Assembly (NCBI RefSeq): GCF_039526245.1
Contig: NZ_BAAAIV010000010.1
Span: 62,001-126,000, forward strand
Direction of reading: 5' to 3'
From: Arthrobacter_H rhombi
GTDB lineage: Bacteria > Actinomycetota > Actinomycetes > Actinomycetales > Micrococcaceae
Length of the DNA: 64,000 nt
The notes below the pieces were generated by a model. It saw only the letters and a list, made by a program, of their open reading frames with translations. It was not told the DNA's origin and searched no databases. Every line of letters begins with the position of its first letter. The first letter of the stretch is position 1. A program made the translations under genes and the position numbers. Shown piece after piece: positions 17,515 through 26,262 of the stretch.

Positions 17515-18723
17515 ATGGCAGCATCGGACGGCACGGTCATCATCGGCGGGGGACTGGCAGCAGCCCACGCGGTCGAGACCCTGCGTGAGCACGGATATCC
17601 ACGCAGCATCACGGTCATCGCCGACGAGGCCACCGCCCCGTATGAGCGGCCCCCGCTGTCCAAGGACTACCTGCAGGGCAAACAGGAGGCCGAGGCGGCG
17701 ATCGTGCACGACACCGACTGGTACGCCGACCATGACGTCGCGCTCATGCTGGGCGAACGCGCGACCTCGATCGACCGGGCCGGGCACACCGTGGCCCTGG
17801 CCTCCGGGGGAGAGGTCGCCTACGGCCAGCTGCTGCTCGCCACCGGCGCCGAATCCCGCCGCCTGCATCTGCAGGGAGCCGGACTGCCCGGGGTGTTCAT
17901 GCTGCGCCGGCTGGGTGAGGCGCAAAGCCTCAAGCAGGCCTTCACCCCGGGCGGGCGCCTGGCCATCGTCGGCGCCGGCTGGGTCGGGTTGGAAGTCGCG
18001 GCCAGCGCCAAGCAGGCGGGCATGGACGTGACCGTGGTCGCCCCCAGCAGCCCACCGCTGGGAAACATCCTCGGTGACGAGGTGGGGGAGCACTTTGCCG
18101 ACCTGCATCGCAGCCAGGGGGTGCACCTGCGGCTGGGTGTCCAGGTGACCGGCATCATCGAGGCCGAGGGGCGGGCCGCGGGACTGGTGACCTCCGACGG
18201 CGAGGTGCCGGCCGACGTCGTGCTCATTGCCGTGGGCGCCACTCCTGCAGTGGAGCTGGCCCAGGCGGCCGGTCTGGACACGGACAACGGGGTGCTCGTG
18301 GACAGTGCCCTGCGCACCAGCGACCCGGACATCCTCGCGGCCGGCGACGTGGCCAATGCCGAGCACACCGAGCTGGGCCGGTTGCGCGTGGAGCATTGGG
18401 ACAACGCCATCCGGCAGGGCGAGCTCGCCGCGAAGACCATCCTGGGGCACACCGACCGCTACGACTGGCAGCCCTACTTCTTCACCGACCAGTTCGACCT
18501 GGGCATGGAATACGTGGGCCATGCCGGCCCGGACGCGCGTACCGTCATCCGCGGCGACCTGGACGATGGCGAGTTCATCGCCTTCTGGCTGGAGGACGGT
18601 GTGGTCACCGCGGCGATGAACGTGAACATCTGGGACGTCAACGACACGCTGCGCGGACTGTTGGGCCGGGCGCTGGACGCAGACCAGTTGGCCGACGGGG
18701 ATGTGCCGCTGGAGGACCTGTGA
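17515..18723 (+). CDS. NAD(P)/FAD-dependent ferredoxin reductase-type oxidoreductase
   Basis: A 402-aa flavoprotein of the BphA4/putidaredoxin-reductase class. The first dinucleotide site is VIIGGGLAAAHAVETLRE, the second (NAD) is AIVGAGWVGLEVAASA, and the FAD-closing motif DILAAGDVAN lies near residue 280. YERPPLSKDYL is a family hallmark. The C-terminal reductase domain is present, so the protein is full length. ATG 17515 has AGGAGG five bases upstream, which fixes the start. No ferredoxin or oxygenase adjoins it, so its partner is unknown. Confidence 0.9.
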   Translation: MAASDGTVIIGGGLAAAHAVETLREHGYPRSITVIADEATAPYERPPLSKDYLQGKQEAEAAIVHDTDWYADHDVALMLGERATSIDRAGHTVALASGGEVAYGQLLLATGAESRRLHLQGAGLPGVFMLRRLGEAQSLKQAFTPGGRLAIVGAGWVGLEVAASAKQAGMDVTVVAPSSPPLGNILGDEVGEHFADLHRSQGVHLRLGVQVTGIIEAEGRAAGLVTSDGEVPADVVLIAVGATPAVELAQAAGLDTDNGVLVDSALRTSDPDILAAGDVANAEHTELGRLRVEHWDNAIRQGELAAKTILGHTDRYDWQPYFFTDQFDLGMEYVGHAGPDARTVIRGDLDDGEFIAFWLEDGVVTAAMNVNIWDVNDTLRGLLGRALDADQLADGDVPLEDL

Positions 18724-18866
18724 TCCACGGCGCAGCGACAGACTCGATGCGGAGGGAATGAACCCGGTTCCCTAGACTGTTGTCCTCGGTACGCGCCACG
18801 GAAGGCAATGAGGCACCTGGCCGGTGACCAAGACCGCACCATGCTCTCGAAGGTAGGAACCCCCGC

Positions 18867-20099
18867 ATGACCACTCCGCCACGCACCACCCTGCTCTCCG
18901 GCCGACCGCTGGTGATCGCCATGGTCGCCCTGGCACTGGGCGGGTTCGGCATCGGGACAACCGAATTCTCCATCATGGGGCTGTTGCAGGAGGGCGCCGC
19001 CGACCTGGGGGTCGGCAACGCCGACATGGGGTTGATGATCTCGGCCTACGCGCTCGGCGTGGTGGTCGGGGCGCCCCTGCTGACTGCCCTGGGCGCCCGG
19101 GTGGCCCACAAGACGATGGTCTCCTGGCTGATGGTGCTCTTCACGGTCGCGAACTTCTCCTCCTTCCTGGCCCCGACGTATGACTCCATGCTGGTGACCC
19201 GCTTCCTGTCCGGGCTGCCGCACGGCGCCTACTTCGGCCTCGCGGCGATCCTGGCCGGGAACCTGGTGCCCGCCACGATGCGCGGGCGGGCCATCGCCTG
19301 GGTGATGATGGGCCTGTCGGTGGCCAACGTCCTGGGGGTCCCGGCGGTGACCTGGCTCGGCCAGCAGATGGGGTGGCGCTGGATGTTCGCCTCCGTGGCC
19401 CTCATCGGAGTGCTCACCCTCATCTCCATCCGCATCTGGGTCCCCTTCAACCCCATCCACGAAGGGGCCAGCATCCGCAAGGAACTCACCGCCCTGCGCA
19501 GCGGACGGGTCTGGATGGCCATGGCCACCGGCATCGTGGGCTTTGGCGGGTTCTTCGCCGTCTACTCCTACATCAGCCCGACCCTGACCGATGTGACCGG
19601 CCTGCAGGCCGCTGCGGTTCCGCTGGTCCTGGGCCTGTACGGCATCGGCATGGTCTTCGGGAACCTGCTCGGCGGCCGGCTGGCCGACTGGTCGGTGCAC
19701 GGGAGCATCTACATCGCCACGATCGCCATGGTCGTGTTCATGAGCGCCTTCGGGCTGCTCTCGCCCTACCCGGTACCGGCGCTGATCCTGGTCTTCATCC
19801 TCGGCGGCACCGGATCGATCCTGGTGCCGAGCCTGCAGGCACTGCTCATGGACTCCGCGCCGAAGGCACAATCGCTGGCTGCCTCGTTGAACCACTCGGC
19901 GCTGAACATCGCCAACGCCCTCGGCGCCGCGCTGGGCGCAGCGGTCATCAAACTCGGGTTCGGGTACCAGGCCCCGGCCTTCCTCGGCGCCGGCCTGGCG
20001 CTGCTGGGGTTGTGCCTGGCGCTGCTGACCGCGCGGGTCTTCAAGGCACGCGCCGCAGCAGATGCCCGGGCCGCGGAGCAGGCCACCGAACTGGCCTGA
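18867..20099 (+). CDS. MFS transporter, DHA1 family
   Basis: A 410-aa major facilitator with twelve predicted helices. GGFGIGTTEFSIMGLL in the first helix and LSGLPHGAYFGLAAI in the fourth are typical of the AraJ/CmlA/YdhP branch of drug or sugar efflux permeases. A long hydrophilic segment sits between helices 6 and 7. It is a single gene with no adjacent regulator, so the substrate is unknown. The 143-bp upstream gap contains TAGACT (18773-18778), a possible -10. Confidence 0.88.
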   Translation: MTTPPRTTLLSGRPLVIAMVALALGGFGIGTTEFSIMGLLQEGAADLGVGNADMGLMISAYALGVVVGAPLLTALGARVAHKTMVSWLMVLFTVANFSSFLAPTYDSMLVTRFLSGLPHGAYFGLAAILAGNLVPATMRGRAIAWVMMGLSVANVLGVPAVTWLGQQMGWRWMFASVALIGVLTLISIRIWVPFNPIHEGASIRKELTALRSGRVWMAMATGIVGFGGFFAVYSYISPTLTDVTGLQAAAVPLVLGLYGIGMVFGNLLGGRLADWSVHGSIYIATIAMVVFMSAFGLLSPYPVPALILVFILGGTGSILVPSLQALLMDSAPKAQSLAASLNHSALNIANALGAALGAAVIKLGFGYQAPAFLGAGLALLGLCLALLTARVFKARAAADARAAEQATELA

Positions 20100-20129
20100 C
20101 CCGCTGCCCGGGCACTGCCGGACGGTGGG

Positions 20130-20560
20130 TCAGCCGGCGTCCTGCGGGGCCGTGATGTTGAACATCCAGCCGACACCGAACTTGTCGGTCAGCTGTCCGA
20201 AGGAGTCGCCCCAGGGGGCCTTCTCCAGCGGCATGGTGATGGTCGCACCGGCGGAGAGCTTGTCCCACCATCCTTGCAGTGTCTGGGCGTCCTGGCCCCG
20301 GTTCCGTCGGAACTCAATGCCGTGGTGCCGTTGGGGTCGACCCGGTGGCCGTCGCCGGAGTCGCTGCCCATCAGATGGATGCCGCGCTCGACGTAGAGCG
20401 AGGAGTGCATGATCTTCTGGCCCTGCTCGGGGTCCTTCTCGCCCATGCCGTCGGCGAACGTCAACACGCTCAATTCGCCGCCGAACACGGTGTTGTAGAA
20501 CTCCATGGCCTCGCGCGCATTGCCGCCAAAGCTCAGGTACGGGGTCAATCCGATACTCAT
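20130..20560 (-). pseudogene. VOC-family (PhnB-like) protein with a one-base frameshift
   Basis: Starting at ATG 20560 (MSIGLTPYLSFGGNAREAME) the frame encodes the first half of a PhnB/glyoxalase-like VOC protein, then runs into non-family sequence. The second half (LQGWWDKLSAGATITMPLE, then WGDSFGQLTDKFGV) continues in another frame to 20130. Restoring one base near 20294-20299, in a run of C, gives a continuous 143-aa protein of normal length. It is either a recent inactivation or a sequencing/assembly error; the rest of the protein is well preserved, which favours error or a very recent event. Confidence 0.8.
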
Positions 20561-20639
20561 GATGCTGCCCTTCGGTTGGATGTGGGCGCGGTGGCACCCG
20601 AGGCCATTCTTGCCGCAGGGTCCGACCGTTGGGAAGAGG

Positions 20640-21833
20640 TCAGCGGATCTCGTCGTGGCCTTCGCGTGCTGCCGGTGCCTGTTCCTCCGGGGGAGGCTCC
20701 GCCGTCGTATTGGCCTCTGCGGTCGGGGCGACCGCTCGACGGGTGCGTGCGGGCTTCGGGCGCGGGGGTGCCTGGCTGGAAATGAGCACGTTGATCCACC
20801 GGGCCTTCGGGTCGGCGTCGACGAGGAGCGCCTTGAGCAGCAGGGTTGCCGGCAAGGCCAGCAGGGCGCCGAGCCAGCCGAAGACCCAGTACCAGAACAG
20901 CAGCGAGAGGAACGAGACGGTGGGGGTGACGCCGACGGACTGACCGGTGAACTTGGGCTGGATGATCGACTGCACGGTGAAGTTCAGCAGGCTGTAGGCC
21001 GCGACGACGGCGATCGCCGGTCCGGGGCCGCCATCGAGCAGGGCCAGCAGGGCCGGGGGGACCAGGCCGATGACGAAGCCGATGTTGGGGATGTAGTTGG
21101 TCAGGAAGGCCAGCACGCCCCAGACCCAGATCAGTTCGATGCCCAGGACCGCCAGGACCCAGACGTCGAGCAGGGCGACGATGAGGCCGAACACGGTGGT
21201 GACGACCCAGTAGCGGCGCACCCCCTGGCTGAAGGACATGATGGCCTCGGTGAACCGGGGGTTGATCCCGGAGATCGCGGCCAGCCGGCGGCGGATCTGG
21301 GTGGAATCCATGCCGAGGAAGAACACGGTCATCACCACGGTGGCCAGCAGCGACATGACGGAGGAGACGTTGTTCAGCAGCGGCCGCACCACATTGACGA
21401 TGCTGCCGGCATTGATCGACTTGAGCTGGTCGACGAGCATCGATTCGCTGATGCCCAGGGTGCCCAGCCAGGCCGAGAGGTTCACCCAGAGGTCGATGAA
21501 CTCCTTGTTGTAGCGGGGCAGGGCGAGGAGTAGTTCACTGCCAGCCCAGGCCGTGGCGCCGAGGAACACCAGGAGCAGCACCAGGACGATGAGGACCGTC
21601 AGGACGGCTGCCAGATAGCGGTGGATGACGCGGGACATCAGCTGTTGCAGCGGATAGGCCACGATCATCAGGTTCAGACCCAGGAAGACCGGGGCCACGA
21701 TGCTGGACAGACCCTGGAAGAAGTGCAGGGTCACTGCCAGCCCGGCGAGACCGAGGCAGATGAGGACGAATCGCGGCATCGGCGCCTTGGGTTCGGCGGC
21801 CGGCGCCGGATTGTTGGCCATGGTCGGTTCCAT
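20640..21833 (-). CDS. AI-2E family transporter (UPF0118-type permease)
   Basis: A 397-aa membrane protein with about eight transmembrane segments in the AI-2E exporter family arrangement: paired N-terminal helices (FVLICLGLAGLAVTLHFFQG), a soluble middle region, then clustered C-terminal helices including LTNYIPNIGFVIGLVPPALL, the family hallmark. The tail after residue 340 is Pro/Ala/Glu rich and cytoplasmic. Starts at ATG 21833 or ATG 21821; the first has a purine-rich GGGGGA about eleven bases away. Actual cargo of such proteins is varied and unproven here. Confidence 0.87.
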   Translation of the reverse strand: MEPTMANNPAPAAEPKAPMPRFVLICLGLAGLAVTLHFFQGLSSIVAPVFLGLNLMIVAYPLQQLMSRVIHRYLAAVLTVLIVLVLLLVFLGATAWAGSELLLALPRYNKEFIDLWVNLSAWLGTLGISESMLVDQLKSINAGSIVNVVRPLLNNVSSVMSLLATVVMTVFFLGMDSTQIRRRLAAISGINPRFTEAIMSFSQGVRRYWVVTTVFGLIVALLDVWVLAVLGIELIWVWGVLAFLTNYIPNIGFVIGLVPPALLALLDGGPGPAIAVVAAYSLLNFTVQSIIQPKFTGQSVGVTPTVSFLSLLFWYWVFGWLGALLALPATLLLKALLVDADPKARWINVLISSQAPPRPKPARTRRAVAPTAEANTTAEPPPEEQAPAAREGHDEIR

Positions 21834-21939
21834 GTGTTGGTGGTTCCCCCTGCTGTTGTTCGGATACCAGCTTACGGCGGGGCCCACGGCGGGGGGCATC
21901 GGTCCAGGGGATGAGATCGCGCCATGGGGGTTGGCCCGA

Positions 21940-21970
21940 TTGGCGCAGGGTGGCCCGGGTGCTGTAGATT
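21940..21970 (+). promoter_or_regulatory. Candidate tRNA-Ala(GGC) promoter
   Basis: TTGGCG (21940-21945) and TAGATT (21965-21970) are spaced 19 bases apart, about 46 bases before the tRNA. The AT-rich -10 region stands out from the GC-rich background. Confidence 0.35.
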
Positions 21971-22016
21971 ATTAAATCGTCCCGGACGTCGAAAGACGCC
22001 GCCGGGGACATCCTGC

Positions 22017-22092
22017 GGGGGTATGGCGCAGTTGGTAGCGCGTCTGCATGGCATGCAGAAGGTCAGGGGTTCGAATCCCCTTACCTCCACCA
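22017..22092 (+). tRNA. tRNA-Ala (anticodon GGC)
   Basis: The acceptor GGGGGTA (22017-22023) pairs with TACCTCC (22082-22088), again with G3-U70. The D stem is GCGC/GCGC, the anticodon stem TCTGC/GCAGA holds the loop ATGGCAT with anticodon GGC, and the T arm is AGGGG/CCCCT around TTCGAAT. The discriminator A is followed by an encoded CCA (22090-22092). Confidence 0.96.
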
Positions 22093-22096
22093 CAGG

Positions 22097-22135
22097 AAAA
22101 GGGCTTTCCGGTTCGCCGGGAGGCCCTTTTCGTTT
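22097..22135 (+). terminator. Rho-independent terminator after tRNA-Ala(GGC)
   Basis: AAAAGGGC (22097-22104) pairs with GCCCTTTT (22123-22130), with an inner CCGG-TTCG-CCGG hairpin, and CGTTT follows. It starts five bases after the tRNA. Confidence 0.85.
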
Positions 22136-22183
22136 GCCCGTCACCGAGTTCGTCCGGGGTACCGGCCGGGGCGAGAATGAACT

Positions 22184-23101
22184 ATGAGGATTCTGGTGGT
22201 GGGAGCCGGCGCGACCGGTGGGGCATTCGGCGCGCGACTGCAGGAAGCCGGACGCGACGTCACGTTCCTGGTCCGGCCGAAACGGGCCGGGAAACTGCGG
22301 CGCGACGGCCTTCGGTTCATCTCACCGGAGGATGACCGGACGCTGCCGGTGCACGTCCTCACCGCCGACGAAGACGCCGACCCATTTGACCTCGTCATCA
22401 TCGCCGTGAAGGCCACCGGGCTTGAGACGGCCCTGCAGGACGCGACCCCGTTCATCGGGTCCGGCACCACCGTGCTGCCCTTCCTCAACGGCATGCGCCA
22501 CGTGGACCTGATCCGGGCACTGCCGGTCGGCGTCCCGCTGGGCGGGCTGGTGAAGATCGTCGCGACCCTCGATGGCGAGGACTCCGTCGTGCAGATGACC
22601 TCCCTGGCCACGATGACCATCGGGACCTTCGACGGGGCGCCCGTGCCCGAGGCGCTCCTGGACCTGCTCCGGGTGCCAGGCGTCGACCTCACCGAAAGCG
22701 GGAACGTCCTCCATGCCCTCTGGGACAAGTGGGCCTTCATCGCGGCGGCCGGCGTGGTCACCTGCCTGTTCCGCAACTCCGTGGGCAACATCCTCGAGGC
22801 CGGGGGCCGGGACCACATCCAGGCCGCCATCGCGGAAACCGAAGCCGTGGCCCGGGCCGCGGGATACCCCACGACCGACGCCGGCCACCAGCAATCCGTC
22901 GGTCTGCTCATGGAGCCCGGATCGGCGTTCACGTCGTCGCTCTACCGCGATGTGGCCGCCGGGAACGCCACGGAGTCCGAACACATCCTGGGGGATCTGC
23001 AGGCCCGGGCCCGTCGGCTGGCCGTCGATACCCCGTTGCTCGACGTGACGCTCGTGCAGATCCGCGCCGGCGAACTGAAGGTGCACGACGCCGGAGCCTG
23101 A
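22184..23101 (+). CDS. Ketopantoate reductase family protein (ApbA/PanE-like)
   Basis: A 305-aa NADP-dependent reductase. RILVVGAGATGGAFGARLQEAG is the N-terminal Rossmann motif; LVIIAVKATGLETAL and LPFLNGMRHVD match the ApbA N-terminal domain, and LWDKWAFIAAAGVVTCLF with the conserved Lys is the C-terminal domain start. The family includes true 2-dehydropantoate 2-reductase for pantothenate synthesis and paralogues of unknown substrate; with no panB/panC nearby the role is open. It is a stand-alone gene between the tRNA terminator and a convergent VOC gene. Confidence 0.85.
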   Translation: MRILVVGAGATGGAFGARLQEAGRDVTFLVRPKRAGKLRRDGLRFISPEDDRTLPVHVLTADEDADPFDLVIIAVKATGLETALQDATPFIGSGTTVLPFLNGMRHVDLIRALPVGVPLGGLVKIVATLDGEDSVVQMTSLATMTIGTFDGAPVPEALLDLLRVPGVDLTESGNVLHALWDKWAFIAAAGVVTCLFRNSVGNILEAGGRDHIQAAIAETEAVARAAGYPTTDAGHQQSVGLLMEPGSAFTSSLYRDVAAGNATESEHILGDLQARARRLAVDTPLLDVTLVQIRAGELKVHDAGA

Positions 23102-23107
23102 GCGGCG

Positions 23108-23851
23108 CTAGCGGAGGCCCGTTGGCAGGACCGTGAACTCGTTTCCATCGGGATCGGCCAGGACGGCGCATCCGTCATCCCCGACGTCGATACGTGACGC
23201 ACCCAGGGACGTCAGACGCCGGACCTCCGTGGGCACGTCGTTGGTCGTCGGTGAGACCACGAACCGTAACCGGTCACGTCCGTGCCGAGGCATCAGCGGC
23301 GGACCGCTCCATGTGACCTTCGACCCGCCGCTGGGCGCCTGGATGACGGTCTCCTGGTCCTGATCCCAGACAAGCGGCCATCCCAGCGCGCTGTGCCAGA
23401 AGTACCCCAGGGCCTGCGTCCCATCACAGTTGACGGCGCCCACGAGGTCGGTGCCGGCCAGGAACTGGTTGCCCGGTTCAATGATGCAGAACTCATTGCC
23501 TTCCGGGTCGGCGAACACGACGTGGGGCTCATCGGGGCGTTGGCCGATATCCACCTGCCGGGCACCCAGGGCGATCGCCCGGTCGAGCAGCTTCTGGTGT
23601 GCATCGCGCGATGAGCTCGCCAGGTCGAGATGGATCCGGTTCTGGCCCGACTTCGGCTCGGAGGCCGGGACAAAGGCGATGCGGAACCCGGAACCGCCAT
23701 CGGGGATCTCGCCGGCATCGCCCAGGGGCCGGCCCAGGAGCGTCGACCAGAACCGGGCGAGCTGCCGGGGCTCCAGGGCGTCCCAGTCGAGACCCACGAA
23801 TGCCAGGGGCAGCGCCTGCGGGGACATCCCGGCCATTCGAGCGTCCTTCAT
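23108..23851 (-). CDS. Tandem VOC (glyoxalase/bleomycin-resistance-like) domain protein
   Basis: A 247-aa protein made of two VOC domains in tandem. Domain 1 (about 15-125) contains FVGLDWDALEPRQLARFW and ends DEPHVVFADPEGNEFCIIEP; domain 2 (about 130-247) ends CAVLADPDGNEFTVLP. The paired DPxGNEF endings are the VOC signature with a metal-ligand Glu position. Start ATG 23851 with GGAAGGTG upstream; in-frame sequence beyond it is not family-like. Substrate unknown; often a small-molecule binding or resistance protein. Confidence 0.85.
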   Translation of the reverse strand: MKDARMAGMSPQALPLAFVGLDWDALEPRQLARFWSTLLGRPLGDAGEIPDGGSGFRIAFVPASEPKSGQNRIHLDLASSSRDAHQKLLDRAIALGARQVDIGQRPDEPHVVFADPEGNEFCIIEPGNQFLAGTDLVGAVNCDGTQALGYFWHSALGWPLVWDQDQETVIQAPSGGSKVTWSGPPLMPRHGRDRLRFVVSPTTNDVPTEVRRLTSLGASRIDVGDDGCAVLADPDGNEFTVLPTGLR

Positions 23852-23957
23852 GACTGTCACCTTCCTGGTGTGGAGCCAACGTCCGCATGGCCACGAACGG
23901 TGGGCGGCATGGCCCACAACGTACGCCCGCCGGGCCCGGAGGAGAAGACCGGGTACG

Positions 23958-24698
23958 TTACCGGGTGGGCCCCGAGCGCAGCCCGGACAGCACCCGGTCG
24001 GCGATCGCCCGGTGCCCGTCCGGGCCGACATGGATGCGGTCGGGCTGCACCATGCCCGGGACGACAACAGGTGGATCGAGCAACGAGATGTGTGTTCCGC
24101 CGATGCGGTGGACCGCGTTCGAGACGGCACGGTCCATGCGCCGGGCCAGCGGGTCGTTGCCGGTCGGCCAGCTGGGACCCACCCCGATGACCCGTGCCGA
24201 CGGGAACAGCGTTGCGGCCCGGCGGTAGGTCAGGGTGATGGCCCGTTCCCCGGCCGCCGGATCCGCCGTGTAGGCTGCCGCATCGTTCTGGCCGCCCGCG
24301 ATGACCACGACGTCGGGATCCAGCCCCTGGGCGGCAACGATCCGCAGCTGGTCCGCATAGCGCGGGCAGTGGGGTTGGCGGCAGGCGACGTGGGGCGGGA
24401 CCCGCAGGTACCCCGTCCCGCCCAGCGCCCGGTTCTGCTCCGTCCACCCCAGGTCGGCGGACACCAACGAGGTCCAGCGCTGGTCGTTGCCCGCGACGCC
24501 GACACCGTACGAATACGAGTCGCCGATGAACAACGCGGTCGATCCCGGCGGCAGTGCCTCGGCAGCCGACCCGGGTTCGGGCCGCGGCGTGGGGGAGGCC
24601 TGCTCGCGGGGAACCAGGGCCAGCACCACGACCAGGACCACTATGCCGAGGACGGCTGCGCCGGCCACGAGCCGTCGCCGTCGTGCAGTGGTCTTCAT
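23958..24698 (-). CDS. Secreted or membrane-anchored SGNH/GDSL hydrolase
   Basis: A 246-aa protein with an N-terminal signal anchor (KTTARRRR then about 20 hydrophobic residues) and a SGNH hydrolase domain. Block I is FIGDSYSYG (Ser61), block III is VIAGGQND, and block V is DRIHVGPDGH (Asp220, His223), so the Ser-Asp-His set is complete. These esterases act on acyl or acetyl esters, often of the cell envelope. ATG 24698 has GGAAGG nine bases upstream; ATG 24722 lacks one. The Pro/Ser stretch after the hydrophobic segment suggests a short extracellular linker. Confidence 0.87.
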   Translation of the reverse strand: MKTTARRRRLVAGAAVLGIVVLVVVLALVPREQASPTPRPEPGSAAEALPPGSTALFIGDSYSYGVGVAGNDQRWTSLVSADLGWTEQNRALGGTGYLRVPPHVACRQPHCPRYADQLRIVAAQGLDPDVVVIAGGQNDAAAYTADPAAGERAITLTYRRAATLFPSARVIGVGPSWPTGNDPLARRMDRAVSNAVHRIGGTHISLLDPPVVVPGMVQPDRIHVGPDGHRAIADRVLSGLRSGPTR

Positions 24699-24802
24699 GA
24701 ATGGGCGCCTTCCGGGGGTCATGCCGTCGGCGACGTTACCGACCGTGGCCGACGCCCCGGTAGCCATCGGGTGGCCACCGCGTGAACACGGCTCACGTGG
24801 TG

Positions 24803-24831
24803 TTGTGCGGGACCGCGCCGGAGGCTATCGT
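24803..24831 (+). promoter_or_regulatory. Candidate promoter of the peptidase E gene
   Basis: TTGTGC (24803-24808) and TATCGT (24826-24831) are spaced 17 bases apart, 52 bases upstream of ATG 24883. Confidence 0.45.
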
Positions 24832-24882
24832 GCCGGACAGGCAGTGCAGCGGCCAGGCCAGGTTCCGGAAGGACGACACGTC

Positions 24883-25569
24883 ATGAAATTCCTGCTCACC
24901 TCTGCGGGCATCACCAACCAGGGCATCGCCGACGCGTTGGCCGGGTTGCTGGGCAAACCCCTCGGGGAATGCCGGGCGCTGGTCATCCCCACGGCCATCT
25001 ATTCATTCCCCGACGGCGCCGAGAAGGCGTGGCAGGCGATCTCCGGCACGGCGGAGAATCCCCTGTGCGGGCTGGGCTGGAAGTCAGTGGGGGTGCTGGA
25101 ACTGACCGCCCTGCCGACCATTCGGGAGGACACCTGGATGCCCGCGGTCCGGGACGCGGACGCGTTGCTCGTCTGGGGAGGCGACGTGCTCTACCTGTGT
25201 CATTGGATGCGGCGGTCCGGGCTGGCGGACCTGCTGCCCTCGCTGGAGCGGACCGTCTATGTGGGAATGAGTGCCGGGAGCATCGCGGTGACACCGTACA
25301 ACTGCGATGCGGAGTTCGACCTGCAGTTCGTGCCGGAGGGCGATGGCCGGGGCGCGGAAGCCGAACGCGGCCTCGGCCTGGTCGACTTCACCTTGTACCC
25401 GCACCTGGGGAGCCCCGACATGCCGGACACCACCGAGGAGAACATCGGCCGCTGGGCGGCGGGCATCCCGGTCCCGACCTACGCCATCGACGACCAGACG
25501 GCCATCCGCGTGGAGGCGGGGAGGGTCGACGTGGTGTCCGAGGGGTCGTGGCGGCTGTTCACCCCTTGA
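24883..25569 (+). CDS. Peptidase E-like serine peptidase (family S51)
   Basis: A 228-aa cytoplasmic peptidase of family S51 (dipeptidase E / cyanophycinase). The nucleophile lies in VYVGMSAGSIAVT (Ser130), the preceding LLVWGGDVLYLCHW corresponds to the G-G-x-T/V strand, and DFTLYPHL carries the catalytic His. The family cleaves Asp-X dipeptides or related substrates. Start ATG 24883 has GGAAGGA upstream. It is a single-gene unit between two leftward genes. Confidence 0.87.
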   Translation: MKFLLTSAGITNQGIADALAGLLGKPLGECRALVIPTAIYSFPDGAEKAWQAISGTAENPLCGLGWKSVGVLELTALPTIREDTWMPAVRDADALLVWGGDVLYLCHWMRRSGLADLLPSLERTVYVGMSAGSIAVTPYNCDAEFDLQFVPEGDGRGAEAERGLGLVDFTLYPHLGSPDMPDTTEENIGRWAAGIPVPTYAIDDQTAIRVEAGRVDVVSEGSWRLFTP

Positions 25570-25621
25570 AGCCCGGCAGGCCTCCCGGCTTCATCGGCGT
25601 GTGTCTCCGGGACGGGGCCGT

Positions 25622-26248
25622 TCACTTCCCGTCGGCCAGCCGGGTCGGCTGCAGCAGCAGTGACTGCCGGCGCTGGTGCACGGTCAGGTAGCGCAACCCT
25701 TCGGGGCCGGCGGTGAAGGCGCGGCGGGAGCGGCGCGGCAACCAGACCAGGGCGCCGGGCTCCAGGTCCACATCGCCCCGCTCGGTGGCCAGCGTCCCGG
25801 ATCCGCCGAGGACGTGGATCATCACGTCGAGCTCCGGCCCGGCGAACGGGTCGATGGTTCCGCCGGGGCCCAGCGCGATGATGTTCGAGTCCAGGTCGCG
25901 CTCGCGCACCGGCACGTTCCAGACGGCACCGGAAACCTCGGGGTCCCCCGTCTGCGCCGCCACATCGTTGGTGTTGAGCAGGATCCTGGGTAGCGGCGTG
26001 CTGGCGAGCTTGGTGATCCGGATCCGCCAGGCGCCCTCCGCCGTGTCCAGGTAGTCCCATCCGTGGCTACCGGGATGGTCGGCCTCGAACTCCTCGCGCA
26101 GGTGCAGCGGGTCGTGGTCGTTGACCAGGACGAAGGAGCCGCCCACCGGGAGCTTGCCGTAGGCGGCGAAGATCGCCGGGTGGCGCTGGGGTTTCGGCAG
26201 TTCCCTGGCGTCGAGTTCCGGAACGGCGGTGGGGTCGGTGGCTGGCAT
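25622..26248 (-). CDS. DUF2249 plus cupin domain protein
   Basis: A 208-aa two-domain protein. Residues 10-95 form a DUF2249 domain (LDARELPKPQRHPAIFAAYG and SFVLVNDHDPLHL are hallmarks), and residues 105-200 form a cupin-like domain (ALGPGGTIDPFAGPELDVM, then EPGALVWLPR). The start ATG 26248 is chosen because AAGGAG lies nine bases upstream, placing the SD in the gap after the macrodomain gene. It is the last gene of a five-gene leftward operon. DUF2249 proteins are frequent near nitric-oxide and hemerythrin genes, but no such gene is here; function unknown. Confidence 0.8.
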   Translation of the reverse strand: MPATDPTAVPELDARELPKPQRHPAIFAAYGKLPVGGSFVLVNDHDPLHLREEFEADHPGSHGWDYLDTAEGAWRIRITKLASTPLPRILLNTNDVAAQTGDPEVSGAVWNVPVRERDLDSNIIALGPGGTIDPFAGPELDVMIHVLGGSGTLATERGDVDLEPGALVWLPRRSRRAFTAGPEGLRYLTVHQRRQSLLLQPTRLADGK

Positions 26249-26262
26249 GGATGGGTGCTCCT

